DNA of 48,095 nucleotides. Origin: Bacillota bacterium. GTDB lineage: Bacteria; Bacillota_I; Bacilli_A; RF39; UBA660. Position 1 is the stretch's first letter. Each line of letters begins with the position of its first letter. The position numbers were made by a program, and so were the translations under genes. Below the pieces are notes generated by a model. That model saw only the letters and a program-made list of their open reading frames with translations, made no database searches and was not told the origin of the DNA. Of the stretch, positions 17,654 to 26,059 are shown one piece after another. The DNA lies in contig SVAU01000012.1 of the NCBI GenBank assembly GCA_015059245.1, forward strand, positions 1-48,095, given 5' to 3'.

Positions 17654-20600
17654 CTACATTCCTAAAACGTTATTAGCAATTTGCATCTCTTTATTTAAAT
17701 TATCTCTCAAATAATCAAGAGCTGCTCTTACTTCATTAATAGCTTCATTAGTATTAGTAGAATTCTTCATAATATGTCTACTTATATTTCCTTGTTTATC
17801 TATAGTAACATACCAATCTTCTCCTGCCAAGCACACAATAATATTTTCATCTATAGAAACATTCACATCATCTACAGAAACACCATTTATAACCTGTTCT
17901 AAGGCATTAATATGTGCAACATGATTAGCTGCTGCCCTATTATAAAATACTTGTTTCTTATCCCTTAATACTTGATATCTAGGAACCCCTCTAACACCTA
18001 ATTTAGGCGCTACAAGCTCATTTTTAGGAGCACTAGTAGCTAATATAATTGAAGAAGCACTAACATCAGTGTAAAACTTCTTCATACCCTTTTGAGGATC
18101 ACTAATACCAAGGTTATGTGGCATCATACCACTTTCCTTCATTGAATAATATGGTGTTACAACAACATTATCAATTGGTAATTCACTTTCTTTACTTACT
18201 TCAATTAACTCTCTAGCAATCAACTTACAAGCTTCTACTACATCTTTATTAGTATATTCCGAATCTTCAGAATATCTTAATTCATTTAAGAATACTGTAT
18301 TACCATTTCTAAAACCAGATACTCTACTAACAAATTTACCAGTCTTAGGATTAACAAATCTAATATGGAAACCATTCTCATCTTCTAAACAAAAATCAAA
18401 TAAACTCCTACCTGCTCCACCAATTCTCATACAAGCACCAGTTCTTTCTCCATATGTCAAATTCATCATATTAGAGAAATTACCAACTACTACATTCATC
18501 CTTTTACCATTAGATAACTCAAAATCTTTATCTACTGGTGGTACAGTAACATGTTTTCTAGTTCTAATTGTTCTTACCAATTCAACCGCTCTATCTATTC
18601 TCTTTTCTTTAGACCAAGTAGATGAATTAGGTCCAGGATTACTTGCAATAAGTTTAAAATCTTCATCTCCAAACAATACAGAATACTTCTTAGATTCACT
18701 ACTATAACAAGCTGCTAAATCAAGTAATGCTGTTAAAGAAATACTAGATATCTCTTTTTTAGCTTTCTTTTCTTCTAATTGTTCATAAGATAATCCAAAA
18801 TATTGAATAAAATTAGCTACTATTTCAGAGTCAACTACCACTCCTGATGAAGATAACACTGAATTAAATGTATTACCCCATCCACCTAATTTATATTGTT
18901 TCCAAAACTTCATAAACTTTTCTATAATAGTTGGATCTTTCAAGAAATTAATTCTTAACTTATCAATATCAATGTACATTAAAATACTTACTAAGAACTC
19001 TTCATCTATATTTTTAAATTCTAAATTCATCTTACCATTGTAATCAGAATATCTATCATAACGTACACCATTATATCTCTTCTCAAAAATTCCATTAAAT
19101 GCTTTTAAATACTTTCTAATATCTTCTGGCATCTTCCCAAAACTACTAGGATTCTTTTTATACATAATAACTTTTGTTAACAATTCTTTATTTTGAACTA
19201 ATTCATACTCTTCAGGTGTAAATTCTTCATCCTCATGTACCGAATAGAAAAATAATTGCATTATAATTTCACAAGGGAATGTATTAATAACATATCTCAT
19301 AAAATCATTTTTATCACAATAAGCATCAGAACAAGATTTTAATGCATTACCCAAATTTTCTTGAACAAATACACTTCTTTCATTTCTAATATATTTAGCA
19401 GTTAACAAATGTAAAAAATCTATCGCAGTTTCATCTTTATTCATTAAAGCATCAATAAAACTTTCTTTATTCCATCCATATTCTTTTACTTCTTCATCTA
19501 ATTTAACTACTTGAGATAACTTATCTACATTATTAGAAATAGTTTCTCTATCTTTAGAATCTATAGCATTTAATGTTAACGGGAATATTAATACTATTTC
19601 AGGCGAACTAATTCTAAACTTTCTTTGTAATAAAGCATTTAAAATATCATTCATTGAAGATTGATCCATCTTTAAATCATCTTTATTAAATATTCTCATC
19701 AATAAAACAAATTCATCTTCTTTAGCATTTAATATCTTTCTAACATTTTCATTATCAATATATTTTAATACTGAGAAAGAAACATTCTTAGCAACAGCTA
19801 TAAGTCTATCTTTATTTACTTGATAAACTTTAGCATATAAATCCATAACATATTCATATTCATCACTATATTGTGGAAATGCTTCACAATGTTCTAATAT
19901 TAAAATAATATCTTTATAACGATTTATATGTTTTAATAACTTAAACTTAACTTCTGGATTATATATATCTTTAAGTCTCTCTATCTTTCTCTTATAAGTT
20001 AATCTAGGGAAATATTTAACTATTAAATTATCATCTTCTAATGAACCAATTATATCTTCTAAATCTTCTTGATTAGTAATACGTCCTATATATTTATCCA
20101 CATATTTATCATCCACATTATGATACTTTAATAAATCTCCTAATACCCTCTTATTCTTAATAGAACCCATAAGTTCATCTACTATATCAGGTCTATCTTT
20201 AAAACGATACTTAATTACTTCTCCTTTAGCATAATCACCTAAGTATTTCAAATAATGTAATACTTTTTCATCGTCTTCTAAAGAACATATAATATCAGCT
20301 CTATCTTCTTTAGTTAAAACAGCAAAATACTTTTTAAAATATCTAATTTTCTTATCATCAGTATCTAAAGACCTAATTAAATCCCCTTTACTTCCTCTAA
20401 ATAAAGAAATATACTTTTCTACTAGATAATCATCATCAAAAGATAAAATTACTCTAGTTTGCTCACTAGAAGGCAATTTCTTCATATATTTTATCTTCAA
20501 ATTAACATCTTTCATTTGACGCACTGCTTGTGATTTTAAATATGGATCTTTTAACTTTTTAAATGCAGCAACCAATAATTCATCATCTTCAATATAATGC

Positions 20601-20938
20601 AATACAGTTTGAGTAAAATTAAATTCATCATTATCCACCAACGAAAATAAAAATTGTTGACTACAATATCTAATTAAAAAACGGTCTCTATCATATGAAG
20701 AAAATAATCTATCTGCATCTTGAGAATCAATTAAACCTTCTCTATCATAGCCAATCTTTTGTTGAAAAGTTCTTAAAACAGGATAATTAATATCTTCAAA
20801 ATCATTATCACATAAAATAACAACTAACTCATCCGCAGTAAAATACTCTTTTAAACTATTAGTTTCAAATTCTTTACCATCATATTGTTTCCAATAATCT
20901 AATACTTTTTTATACAAAGACATATGATCTATATTCAT
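17654..20938 (-). CDS. Giant helical-repeat protein with conserved Cys-containing C-terminal domain (module B, large subunit)
   Basis: A 1094-residue, apparently cytoplasmic protein and paralogue of 7237-12507. The N-terminal and middle parts are helical repeats, with a visible recurring unit S-L/F-x-D-D-x-x-x-x-x-Y at residues about 165, 190, 219 and 299 (for example SLEDDEKVLHYLKYL and SLEDDNLIVKYFPRL). The C-terminal domain (about 770-1090) has GPNSS, VGNFSNMMNLTYGERTGACMR with C836, SLFDFC, GFHIRF, SRVSGFRNGNTVFLNELR, YTNKDVVEACK, PIDNVVVTPYYSM and DWYVTIDKQGNI. It is about 660 residues shorter than the module A protein; the extra length there is all N-terminal. Start: AGGTGA six bases before the ATG and an extended -10 (TGATATAAT, 20968-20963). 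Function unknown. Confidence 0.75.
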   Translation of the reverse strand: MNIDHMSLYKKVLDYWKQYDGKEFETNSLKEYFTADELVVILCDNDFEDINYPVLRTFQQKIGYDREGLIDSQDADRLFSSYDRDRFLIRYCSQQFLFSLVDNDEFNFTQTVLHYIEDDELLVAAFKKLKDPYLKSQAVRQMKDVNLKIKYMKKLPSSEQTRVILSFDDDYLVEKYISLFRGSKGDLIRSLDTDDKKIRYFKKYFAVLTKEDRADIICSLEDDEKVLHYLKYLGDYAKGEVIKYRFKDRPDIVDELMGSIKNKRVLGDLLKYHNVDDKYVDKYIGRITNQEDLEDIIGSLEDDNLIVKYFPRLTYKRKIERLKDIYNPEVKFKLLKHINRYKDIILILEHCEAFPQYSDEYEYVMDLYAKVYQVNKDRLIAVAKNVSFSVLKYIDNENVRKILNAKEDEFVLLMRIFNKDDLKMDQSSMNDILNALLQRKFRISSPEIVLIFPLTLNAIDSKDRETISNNVDKLSQVVKLDEEVKEYGWNKESFIDALMNKDETAIDFLHLLTAKYIRNERSVFVQENLGNALKSCSDAYCDKNDFMRYVINTFPCEIIMQLFFYSVHEDEEFTPEEYELVQNKELLTKVIMYKKNPSSFGKMPEDIRKYLKAFNGIFEKRYNGVRYDRYSDYNGKMNLEFKNIDEEFLVSILMYIDIDKLRINFLKDPTIIEKFMKFWKQYKLGGWGNTFNSVLSSSGVVVDSEIVANFIQYFGLSYEQLEEKKAKKEISSISLTALLDLAACYSSESKKYSVLFGDEDFKLIASNPGPNSSTWSKEKRIDRAVELVRTIRTRKHVTVPPVDKDFELSNGKRMNVVVGNFSNMMNLTYGERTGACMRIGGAGRSLFDFCLEDENGFHIRFVNPKTGKFVSRVSGFRNGNTVFLNELRYSEDSEYTNKDVVEACKLIARELIEVSKESELPIDNVVVTPYYSMKESGMMPHNLGISDPQKGMKKFYTDVSASSIILATSAPKNELVAPKLGVRGVPRYQVLRDKKQVFYNRAAANHVAHINALEQVINGVSVDDVNVSIDENIIVCLAGEDWYVTIDKQGNISRHIMKNSTNTNEAINEVRAALDYLRDNLNKEMQIANNVLGM

Positions 20939-20986
20939 ACTAACTCACCTATTCTCATAATAATTATATCAAATAAATACAATAAA

Positions 20987-21010
20987 AAAAGAAGTTATAT
21001 AACTTCTTTT
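20987..21010 (-). terminator. Intrinsic terminator of the AI-2E family permease gene
   Basis: AAAAGAAGTTATATAACTTCTTTT is a near-perfect palindrome of 24 bases overlapping the stop codon, followed on the minus strand by further T residues. It separates the permease from the module B promoter. Confidence 0.8.
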
Positions 21011-22119
21011 ACATTTTCTATAATAGTTTCTTTTAAACTCTTTTTAGTATTAACATACTCTTTTATTAAAGTGTACACAATTGATAATACAGGAACACCT
21101 AGTAACATACCAAATACTCCACCAATTGATCCACCTGCCATAACTCCTACTAATACCCAAATACTTGGTAAACCTATTTTACCACCAACTACTTTAGGAT
21201 ATATTAAGTTACCTTCAATTTGTTGTAATACTAAGAAGAATCCAATGAATATTAATGCATCTATAGGACTAACCATGAATATCAAGAAAGCACCTAAAAC
21301 ACAACCAATAAATGCTCCAAATATAGGTATTAAAGCAGTAAATCCTACTAATACAGATATAGTAGCATCATAAGGTATATTAAATATCAACATACCTATA
21401 AAACATAACACTCCTAATATACAAGCTTCTATAAATTGAACTTTAATAAAATTAGTAAATGTCTTATTAGATAAAGATAATATTTCTAAAGTTCTTTCAT
21501 ATTTCTTCTTAGGTAAGATTCTATTAAATAATTTCTTAAATTGTCTACATAAGTTTTCTTTATCTATTAATATATATAAAGCAAATACAAGTCCTACAAA
21601 GAAATTAGTAATAGCCCCTATAACAGAAGAAGCAAATCCAAACGAGAAACTAATAAGATTAGAAGAATTTTTAGAAACAAAATTAGTAAAATCATTAATC
21701 AACTTAGTAGAATCAATATCTAAGAAAGCTAATTGTTCATTACTTAAACCTATCTTCTTACCTACTTCATATATATTTTCATGATATTCTGGTAAATTAT
21801 CAACAAATATCATACCAGCATTCTTAAGTTGAGGTATTAAGATAAATAATAGTACTACTATAAATCCAAATACTATCAATAAAGAACTTATTAAACTTAT
21901 TGCTCTTTTACCTTTTTTTACTTTTTTCAAAACACCTTGTTCTAATATATTTATAATTACATTTAATATAAACGCTATAATAGCTCCAATAATAAACGGT
22001 GATAACACATTATATACAGTATTTAATACATTACCTAACCATTGATAATTAATAAGTAATAAACCTAATATAAATATATAGGTAACAAGCATAAACTTAT
22101 TTTTTAATTCTTTTTCCAT
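20995..22119 (-). CDS. AI-2E family (PerM/YdbI-like) membrane permease
   Basis: Multi-pass membrane protein of 374 residues with the family pattern: two helices at the N-terminus (VTYIFILGLLLINY, then PFIIGAIIAFILNV), a helix near residue 90, an outside loop, and the conserved C-terminal block of helices containing FTALIPIFGAFIGCVLGAFL and EGNLIYPKVVGGKIGLPSIW. Members export autoinducer-2, or act as Na+/H+ antiporters, or are uncharacterised; substrate cannot be called here. The start is taken at the ATG at 22119, nine bases after AGGAG; the ATG at 22128 overlaps that ribosome binding site. A minus-strand extended -10 (TGATATAAT) lies just upstream, after the terminator of the large RNA at 22190. 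Confidence 0.9.
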   Translation of the reverse strand: MEKELKNKFMLVTYIFILGLLLINYQWLGNVLNTVYNVLSPFIIGAIIAFILNVIINILEQGVLKKVKKGKRAISLISSLLIVFGFIVVLLFILIPQLKNAGMIFVDNLPEYHENIYEVGKKIGLSNEQLAFLDIDSTKLINDFTNFVSKNSSNLISFSFGFASSVIGAITNFFVGLVFALYILIDKENLCRQFKKLFNRILPKKKYERTLEILSLSNKTFTNFIKVQFIEACILGVLCFIGMLIFNIPYDATISVLVGFTALIPIFGAFIGCVLGAFLIFMVSPIDALIFIGFFLVLQQIEGNLIYPKVVGGKIGLPSIWVLVGVMAGGSIGGVFGMLLGVPVLSIVYTLIKEYVNTKKSLKETIIENVKEVI

Positions 22120-22189
22120 TTTTATCATCTCCTGAAGATATTATATCATTTAATCATCTAAATATAAATTAATAATTATTTTTTAGACA

Positions 22190-22769
22190 AATAAAAAGAA
22201 CACTAAGTCTGACAACAAAGTGTTCTTTTGCGCAGGCTGCACTACAAACGGTTGAACTGTCAGGTCCATGTTATATAGTGATCATTGATTCCAGAGATTA
22301 TAGAAACGCCCACACTGTACGTACTACTTAATAGCCCAATGATAAAATCGTAGAAGGAAATGCATAGAATTGATATTCACAAGGAATAACAAGATAACTA
22401 TGCTAAGAGTTTGATTAAGACATTCACGGGAAATATCTAATCAAACAATTAAGTTGAAACAGATAACTGCCAACTATAAAAGATATAATTAATATTATAA
22501 ACACAAGGAATATAATAAAATCATATCAGCTGTTAACAATAATATAAACACAAGGAATATATTAAGAACAACAACGACTCATGAACTACTGTTAAAAGAA
22601 TTATAATCCGATTAAGAAGAGTGTCTTTCAACTCAACCTAACCAATAATATGATACTACCATTTAGATAATAAAATATTAAGAACTAGGGATTAATAATT
22701 CATAACCATCATTACAAGAATGATGTAACAGTAAAGAGTAAGTATTTCCCCTACACTCTACTATTAAGT
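22190..22769 (-). ncRNA. Large structured non-coding RNA, copy 1 (ROOL-class candidate)
   Basis: About 580 nt on the minus strand with no credible reading frame, bounded by a good promoter (22776-22804) and a hairpin terminator (22194-22229). Structure by eye: the 5' end TACTTAATAG (22770-22761) pairs with CTATTAAGTA near the 3' end (22334-22325). Strong hairpins lie at 22707-22725 (CATCATT/AATGATG) and 22409-22446 (GTTTGATTA/TAATCAAAC with a TTTCCCGTGAA apex). Two hairpins have the same 11-nt loop UUCCUUGUGUU. The terminator loop can pair with CTGACAG (22263-22257). A second diverged copy follows at 22844-23436. Size, tandem U-rich ending and ornate folding fit ROOL RNA (rumen-originating, ornate, large), but the class call is from general features, not a covariance-model hit. 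Confidence 0.8.
22194..22229 (-). terminator. Terminator hairpin of large RNA copy 1, with a conserved loop
   Basis: Minus strand AAAAGAACACT, 14-nt loop TTGTTGTCAGACTT, AGTGTTCTTTT then TTATTT. The loop is identical in copy 2, while the stem differs by one compensatory pair. The loop TGTCAG is complementary to CTGACA about 40 nt upstream. Confidence 0.9.
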
Positions 22770-22775
22770 ATCTTA

Positions 22776-22804
22776 AGTATACACTTATTTTTTTTATAAG
22801 TCAA
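22776..22804 (-). promoter_or_regulatory. Sigma-A promoter of large RNA copy 1
   Basis: Minus strand TTGACT (22804-22799), 17-base A-rich spacer, TATACT (22781-22776). Predicted start about 22769, at the strand that pairs with the 3' part of the RNA. Confidence 0.9.
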
Positions 22805-22843
22805 TACTCTATTTATATATTTTTTTAAATAATTATTTTTGAA

Positions 22844-23436
22844 CATAAAAAGAGCACTAAGTCTGACAACAAAGTGCTCTTTTGCGCAAGACCCAAAATG
22901 GACGATTGAGCTGTCAGGCCCATGTCACATAATGATCATTGATTCCAGAGTTTGAACTCTCGCGCTGTACGTACTACTTAATAGCCCAATGATAAAATCG
23001 TAGAAGGAAACGTATAGTTTTGATTAAACACAAGGAATAATCAAGACAACTATACTATGAAGTTTAATTGAAAGTATTCACGGGAAATACCCAATTAAAC
23101 TTACTAAAGTTGAAACAGATAACTGCCAACTACGAAAGATATATTATATAAAATAAACACTTGGAATATTTTATTAACATATCACTTTACTCTAATAATA
23201 TAAACACAAGGAATATATTAAAGAATAAACACGACTCATTGTAAACTGTTAGGAAGAAGATAAAATTAATTTGAATAAGCAAGATGTCTTTCAATCTACT
23301 TAAACATTATACGGAAAACCCTAAAGGTATCAATCGTATAACCTAGAAATTAATCAATTACATCCAACCACTATTAACAAGTAATAGTGTAACAGTAAAG
23401 GTCGGAAATAATTTCCCCTACACTCTACTATTAAGT
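22844..23436 (-). ncRNA. Large structured non-coding RNA, copy 2 (ROOL-class candidate)
   Basis: About 590 nt, a diverged tandem copy of 22190-22769 with its own promoter (23443-23471) and terminator (22848-22883). Blocks kept in both copies include the 5' TACTTAATAG and its 3' partner (22984-22975), GTGTAGGGGAAAT, GGCAGTTATCTGTTTC, CTACGATTTTATCATTGGGC, CTCTGGAATCAATGATCA and CCTGACAG. Helices are kept by paired changes: CACTATTA/TAATAGTG with loop CTTGT (23369-23389) replaces CATCATT/AATGATG, and GTTTAATTG/CAATTAAAC (23062-23100) replaces GTTTGATTA/TAATCAAAC. Loops UUCCUUGUGUU or UUCCAAGUGUU cap three hairpins. No reading frame is conserved. Independent promoters suggest that both copies are expressed. 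Confidence 0.8.
22848..22883 (-). terminator. Terminator hairpin of large RNA copy 2
   Basis: Minus strand AAAAGAGCACT, loop TTGTTGTCAGACTT, AGTGCTCTTTT then TTATG. Compared with copy 1 one A-T pair has become G-C, and the 14-nt loop is unchanged. Confidence 0.9.
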
Positions 23437-23442
23437 ATCTTA

Positions 23443-23471
23443 ACTATACACCTTTTTTTTATATAAGTCAA
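23443..23471 (-). promoter_or_regulatory. Sigma-A promoter of large RNA copy 2
   Basis: Minus strand TTGACT (23471-23466), 17-base spacer, TATAGT (23448-23443). Same layout as the copy 1 promoter. It lies just downstream of the small gene at 23498. Confidence 0.88.
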
Positions 23472-23497
23472 TATAAAAAAATTACTTTTTTATAAAA

Positions 23498-23809
23498 TCA
23501 GTAATTTTCTATTTCTTCTTCTCTAATTCTTTTTAATCTTGCTTTAACTAATAATATTAATTCAGTACTAGCATTAACCTTAGGTAATACAACTAAACTA
23601 TCTTGTAACTTAGTCTTTAATTCCCTATTGCTTTCTACTTCTCTAGCTTCACTAATATAATCAAAATCTTTAATAGGATTCTCTTTAATAAACTGCGTAA
23701 TATAATCTTCTATATCTTTAAGAACATATTCCTTAAGATCATACTCATCCATTTCACTTACCCCATAATAAGCTCCTACCATATATCTAAATGTATCTCT
23801 TAAGTCCAT
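23498..23809 (-). CDS. Small hypothetical protein, 103 residues
   Basis: No family recognised. The protein is soluble and charged, MDLRDTFRYMVGAYYGVSEM and on, predicted mostly helical, and ends with KARLKRIREEEIENY. The ATG at 23809 is preferred because GGAAGTGAT lies just upstream; a longer frame to 23854 would start inside the promoter region. A minus-strand extended -10 (TGGTATAAT, 23837-23832) precedes it. It lies upstream of the two large RNAs, whose promoter overlaps its 3' flank, so read-through into copy 2 is possible. No terminator is seen between it and the RNA promoter. Divergent from the CNNM/CorC gene at 23887. Confidence 0.65.
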   Translation of the reverse strand: MDLRDTFRYMVGAYYGVSEMDEYDLKEYVLKDIEDYITQFIKENPIKDFDYISEAREVESNRELKTKLQDSLVVLPKVNASTELILLVKARLKRIREEEIENY

Positions 23810-23886
23810 ATTATCACTTCCAGTAATAAAGATTATACCATATATTTTTTTCAATTTAATGATATAATAATATTAGGTGATAAAAT

Positions 23887-24888
23887 ATGTTAATTAGAAC
23901 ACTCCTATTATTAATATTAATAGGAATAAACGGAATACTATCCGCAAGTGAAATAGCATTTCTATCTATAGATAAGTATTCCATTGATAAAAAGAAAGAT
24001 AAAAAATCTCAAAAAATTATAAAAATGTTAAAAGATGAAAGTATGTTCTTATCTACTATCCAAGTAGGTATCACATTAGCAGGGTTCCTAGCATCAGCTT
24101 TTGCAGCCGACTCATTTACAGAACTATTAATGGGTTATGGTTTCTTTGTAGTAAGTGAAACATTTACAGAAAACTTACTTATGATACTAATTACTCTAAT
24201 ACTATCTTACTTCACATTAGTATTTGGAGAATTAGTACCAAAAAAAGTTGGTTTATCAAACCCTACTAAAGTAGCAAGATTTAGTATCGGTTTCATATCT
24301 GCTATATCAATAGTTGCTAAACCATTAATAATATTATTAACTAAATCTACTGAATTAATATGTAAACTACTTAATATAAAAGAAAGAGATGACTCTCTTA
24401 CTGAAGATGATATCAAAAAAATGATTCTAACTGGTAGTAAAGAAGGAGTTCTAGAAGAAAAAGAAAAAGAATATATCCTTAATATATTCGAATTCAACGA
24501 TAAAACTGCATATAAAATAATGACTCCTAAATCTAAAGTAACAGCAATATATGATAATGACTCTCTACAAGACTTAATTACTAAAATGAAATCATCTAGT
24601 TTTACTAGATTCCCTGTATTAAATCAAAATGATAAAGTAATAGGTTTTATAAATGTAAAAGACTTTATCTACTTATATCAAACAAATAAAGAATTAACAG
24701 TTAAAGATCTAATAAGACCAGTATTAACTTTTAAAAGAACTGAAAAAATAGATGATATATTCCGTATTATGCAAGAACGTCATGAAACATTCTCTGTTAT
24801 TACAGATAAAAATGAATTCATAGGTATTCTAACTATGGAAGATGCTATCGAAGAAATAGTTGGTAATATCGAAGATGAATACAACTAA
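23887..24888 (+). CDS. CNNM/CorC-family membrane protein (DUF21 + CBS pair), lacking the C-terminal domain
   Basis: Membrane protein of the hemolysin C/CorC/CNNM type, linked in other bacteria to Mg2+ or Co2+ export and handling. The 333 residues contain a DUF21 transmembrane domain (about 1-170: GINGILSASEIAFLS, then TIQVGITLAGFLASAFAA and FGELVPKKVGLSNP), a linker with EEKEKEYILNIFEF, and two CBS domains (about 205-330: MTPKSKVTAIYDND, FTRFPVLNQNDKVIGFINVK, then FSVITDKNEFIGILTMEDAI). The protein stops at EIVGNIEDEYN, where most relatives continue into a CorC_HlyC domain of about 80 residues; that domain is missing here, with a normal stop and terminator. Start follows AGGTGAT; the promoter has an extended -10 (TGATATAAT). 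Confidence 0.92.
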   Translation: MLIRTLLLLILIGINGILSASEIAFLSIDKYSIDKKKDKKSQKIIKMLKDESMFLSTIQVGITLAGFLASAFAADSFTELLMGYGFFVVSETFTENLLMILITLILSYFTLVFGELVPKKVGLSNPTKVARFSIGFISAISIVAKPLIILLTKSTELICKLLNIKERDDSLTEDDIKKMILTGSKEGVLEEKEKEYILNIFEFNDKTAYKIMTPKSKVTAIYDNDSLQDLITKMKSSSFTRFPVLNQNDKVIGFINVKDFIYLYQTNKELTVKDLIRPVLTFKRTEKIDDIFRIMQERHETFSVITDKNEFIGILTMEDAIEEIVGNIEDEYN

Positions 24889-24913
24889 AAAAATACTCAA
24901 ATGAGTATTTTTT
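24888..24913. terminator. Bidirectional intrinsic terminator
   Basis: AAAAAATACTC, loop AAAT, GAGTATTTTTT, between two convergent genes and usable from either side. Confidence 0.88.
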
Positions 24914-26000
24914 ATTTTATCTCAATATCATCTTTTAAATGATCAAAATGAAAACTAATATTATATTTAACAAAATGCTTTAACCACATTCTAGTATCAT
25001 CATCTAATTCATCAAGATTCTTCATTAAAGTAATTATATTACTTAACTTCTTAACATCACCAATATAACTTATCTTAGACTTTCTAATATAATCAAAAAC
25101 ATCTTTAACTATGTACTCTCTTGATTCATCATCATGCATTTCTAACCACATAATAGTACTTCTACTAAGATTTTTACTTAAAGCACTTAATGGTTCTACA
25201 ACAAAACCTCTACCCTTAACTTCCCAAGTATATAGTGAATGAGCCATTATATCTTTTCTACTACTCTTAACAACCTTAGCAGGTTTACCATGTCTTAATA
25301 ACAAGCCAAAGAAAGAATAATGAGGAATAATATATTCCAATTTCTTTTCCATCTTCTTATATAATTTAGAACTTACTTCTCTTAATCTAAAACCAGGTCC
25401 ATCAAAATTATATATCTTATTTATTTTCATTCTAATGTACCAAGGACTAAATGCCGAAGCAGTCATAGCTAAATGTCCACCTTTAGAATGTCCTAATAAT
25501 ATAACGTGTTTATCAAATAAACTAACATTATTCTTTGCATACTTAATAGCATCTAAATCAGCTGGAACAGGATACTTATAAAACATAGCAAAGTCTTCTT
25601 CCCATCCAACTAAATTATGATCAGTACCTTCATAAGCTATTATCTTATATTTATTAGGTAACAACATAGTAATAGCACCAAATTGTTCTTCTGAATTAAT
25701 TATGTATACATAATTCTTTAATATAATATTTCTATATCTTAAACTATCTTTAATTAATCTACATAATTTAATAATATCTTTATTGAATATTCCTGTTTTA
25801 CCAAATCTTCTTAAATCTTTCATGATTAAGAACTTTTCTAAAGCAACACTTACAGTAGTTTCATCCCCACTATTATCTAATATACCAACAAAATCTACAT
25901 AAGGAATATTTGATAATATAGCAGCATCTACTTCATTAAATTCAACTTCATCAAATGTCTTATTACCATATCTACTAATATAATTGTAAATATTTCCCAT
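24912..26000 (-). CDS. Mbeg1-like (DUF2974) alpha/beta hydrolase, lipase-like
   Basis: A 362-residue cytoplasmic protein of the Mbeg1-like/DUF2974 group. Recognisable parts are the oxyanion-region segment IIAYEGTDHNLVGWEEDF (120-137), the nucleophile elbow HVILLGHSKGGHLAM with S172, and IYNFDGPGF after it. A catalytic His probably lies in DIMAHSLYTWE near 260. Substrates are unknown for the family, which is common in low-GC Gram-positives. Start supported by GGTGAT six bases upstream, with a minus-strand extended -10 (TGATATAAT) before it. It is monocistronic between two terminators. Confidence 0.85.
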   Translation of the reverse strand: MGNIYNYISRYGNKTFDEVEFNEVDAAILSNIPYVDFVGILDNSGDETTVSVALEKFLIMKDLRRFGKTGIFNKDIIKLCRLIKDSLRYRNIILKNYVYIINSEEQFGAITMLLPNKYKIIAYEGTDHNLVGWEEDFAMFYKYPVPADLDAIKYAKNNVSLFDKHVILLGHSKGGHLAMTASAFSPWYIRMKINKIYNFDGPGFRLREVSSKLYKKMEKKLEYIIPHYSFFGLLLRHGKPAKVVKSSRKDIMAHSLYTWEVKGRGFVVEPLSALSKNLSRSTIMWLEMHDDESREYIVKDVFDYIRKSKISYIGDVKKLSNIITLMKNLDELDDDTRMWLKHFVKYNISFHFDHLKDDIEIK

Positions 26001-26035
26001 ACTACATCACCACTACTATTATTATATCAAATAAA

Positions 26036-26059
26036 AAAAGATTAGTTCACTAATCTTTT
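26036..26059 (-). terminator. Intrinsic terminator after the Nudix gene
   Basis: Minus strand AAAAGATTAG, loop TGAA, CTAATCTTTT followed by three more T residues; it overlaps the stop codon of the Nudix gene. Confidence 0.85.

Noticed and set aside
22190..23436. OLE or GOLLD RNA instead of ROOL
   Set aside because: OLE would be expected beside its partner protein gene and GOLLD is longer; neither context is seen. The class remains to be tested by a covariance model.
22140..23497. CRISPR array, prophage remnant or tRNA cluster in the gene-free region
   Set aside because: There are no short regularly spaced repeats, no phage gene and no tRNA cloverleaf; the repetition is two ~590-nt units with promoters and terminators.
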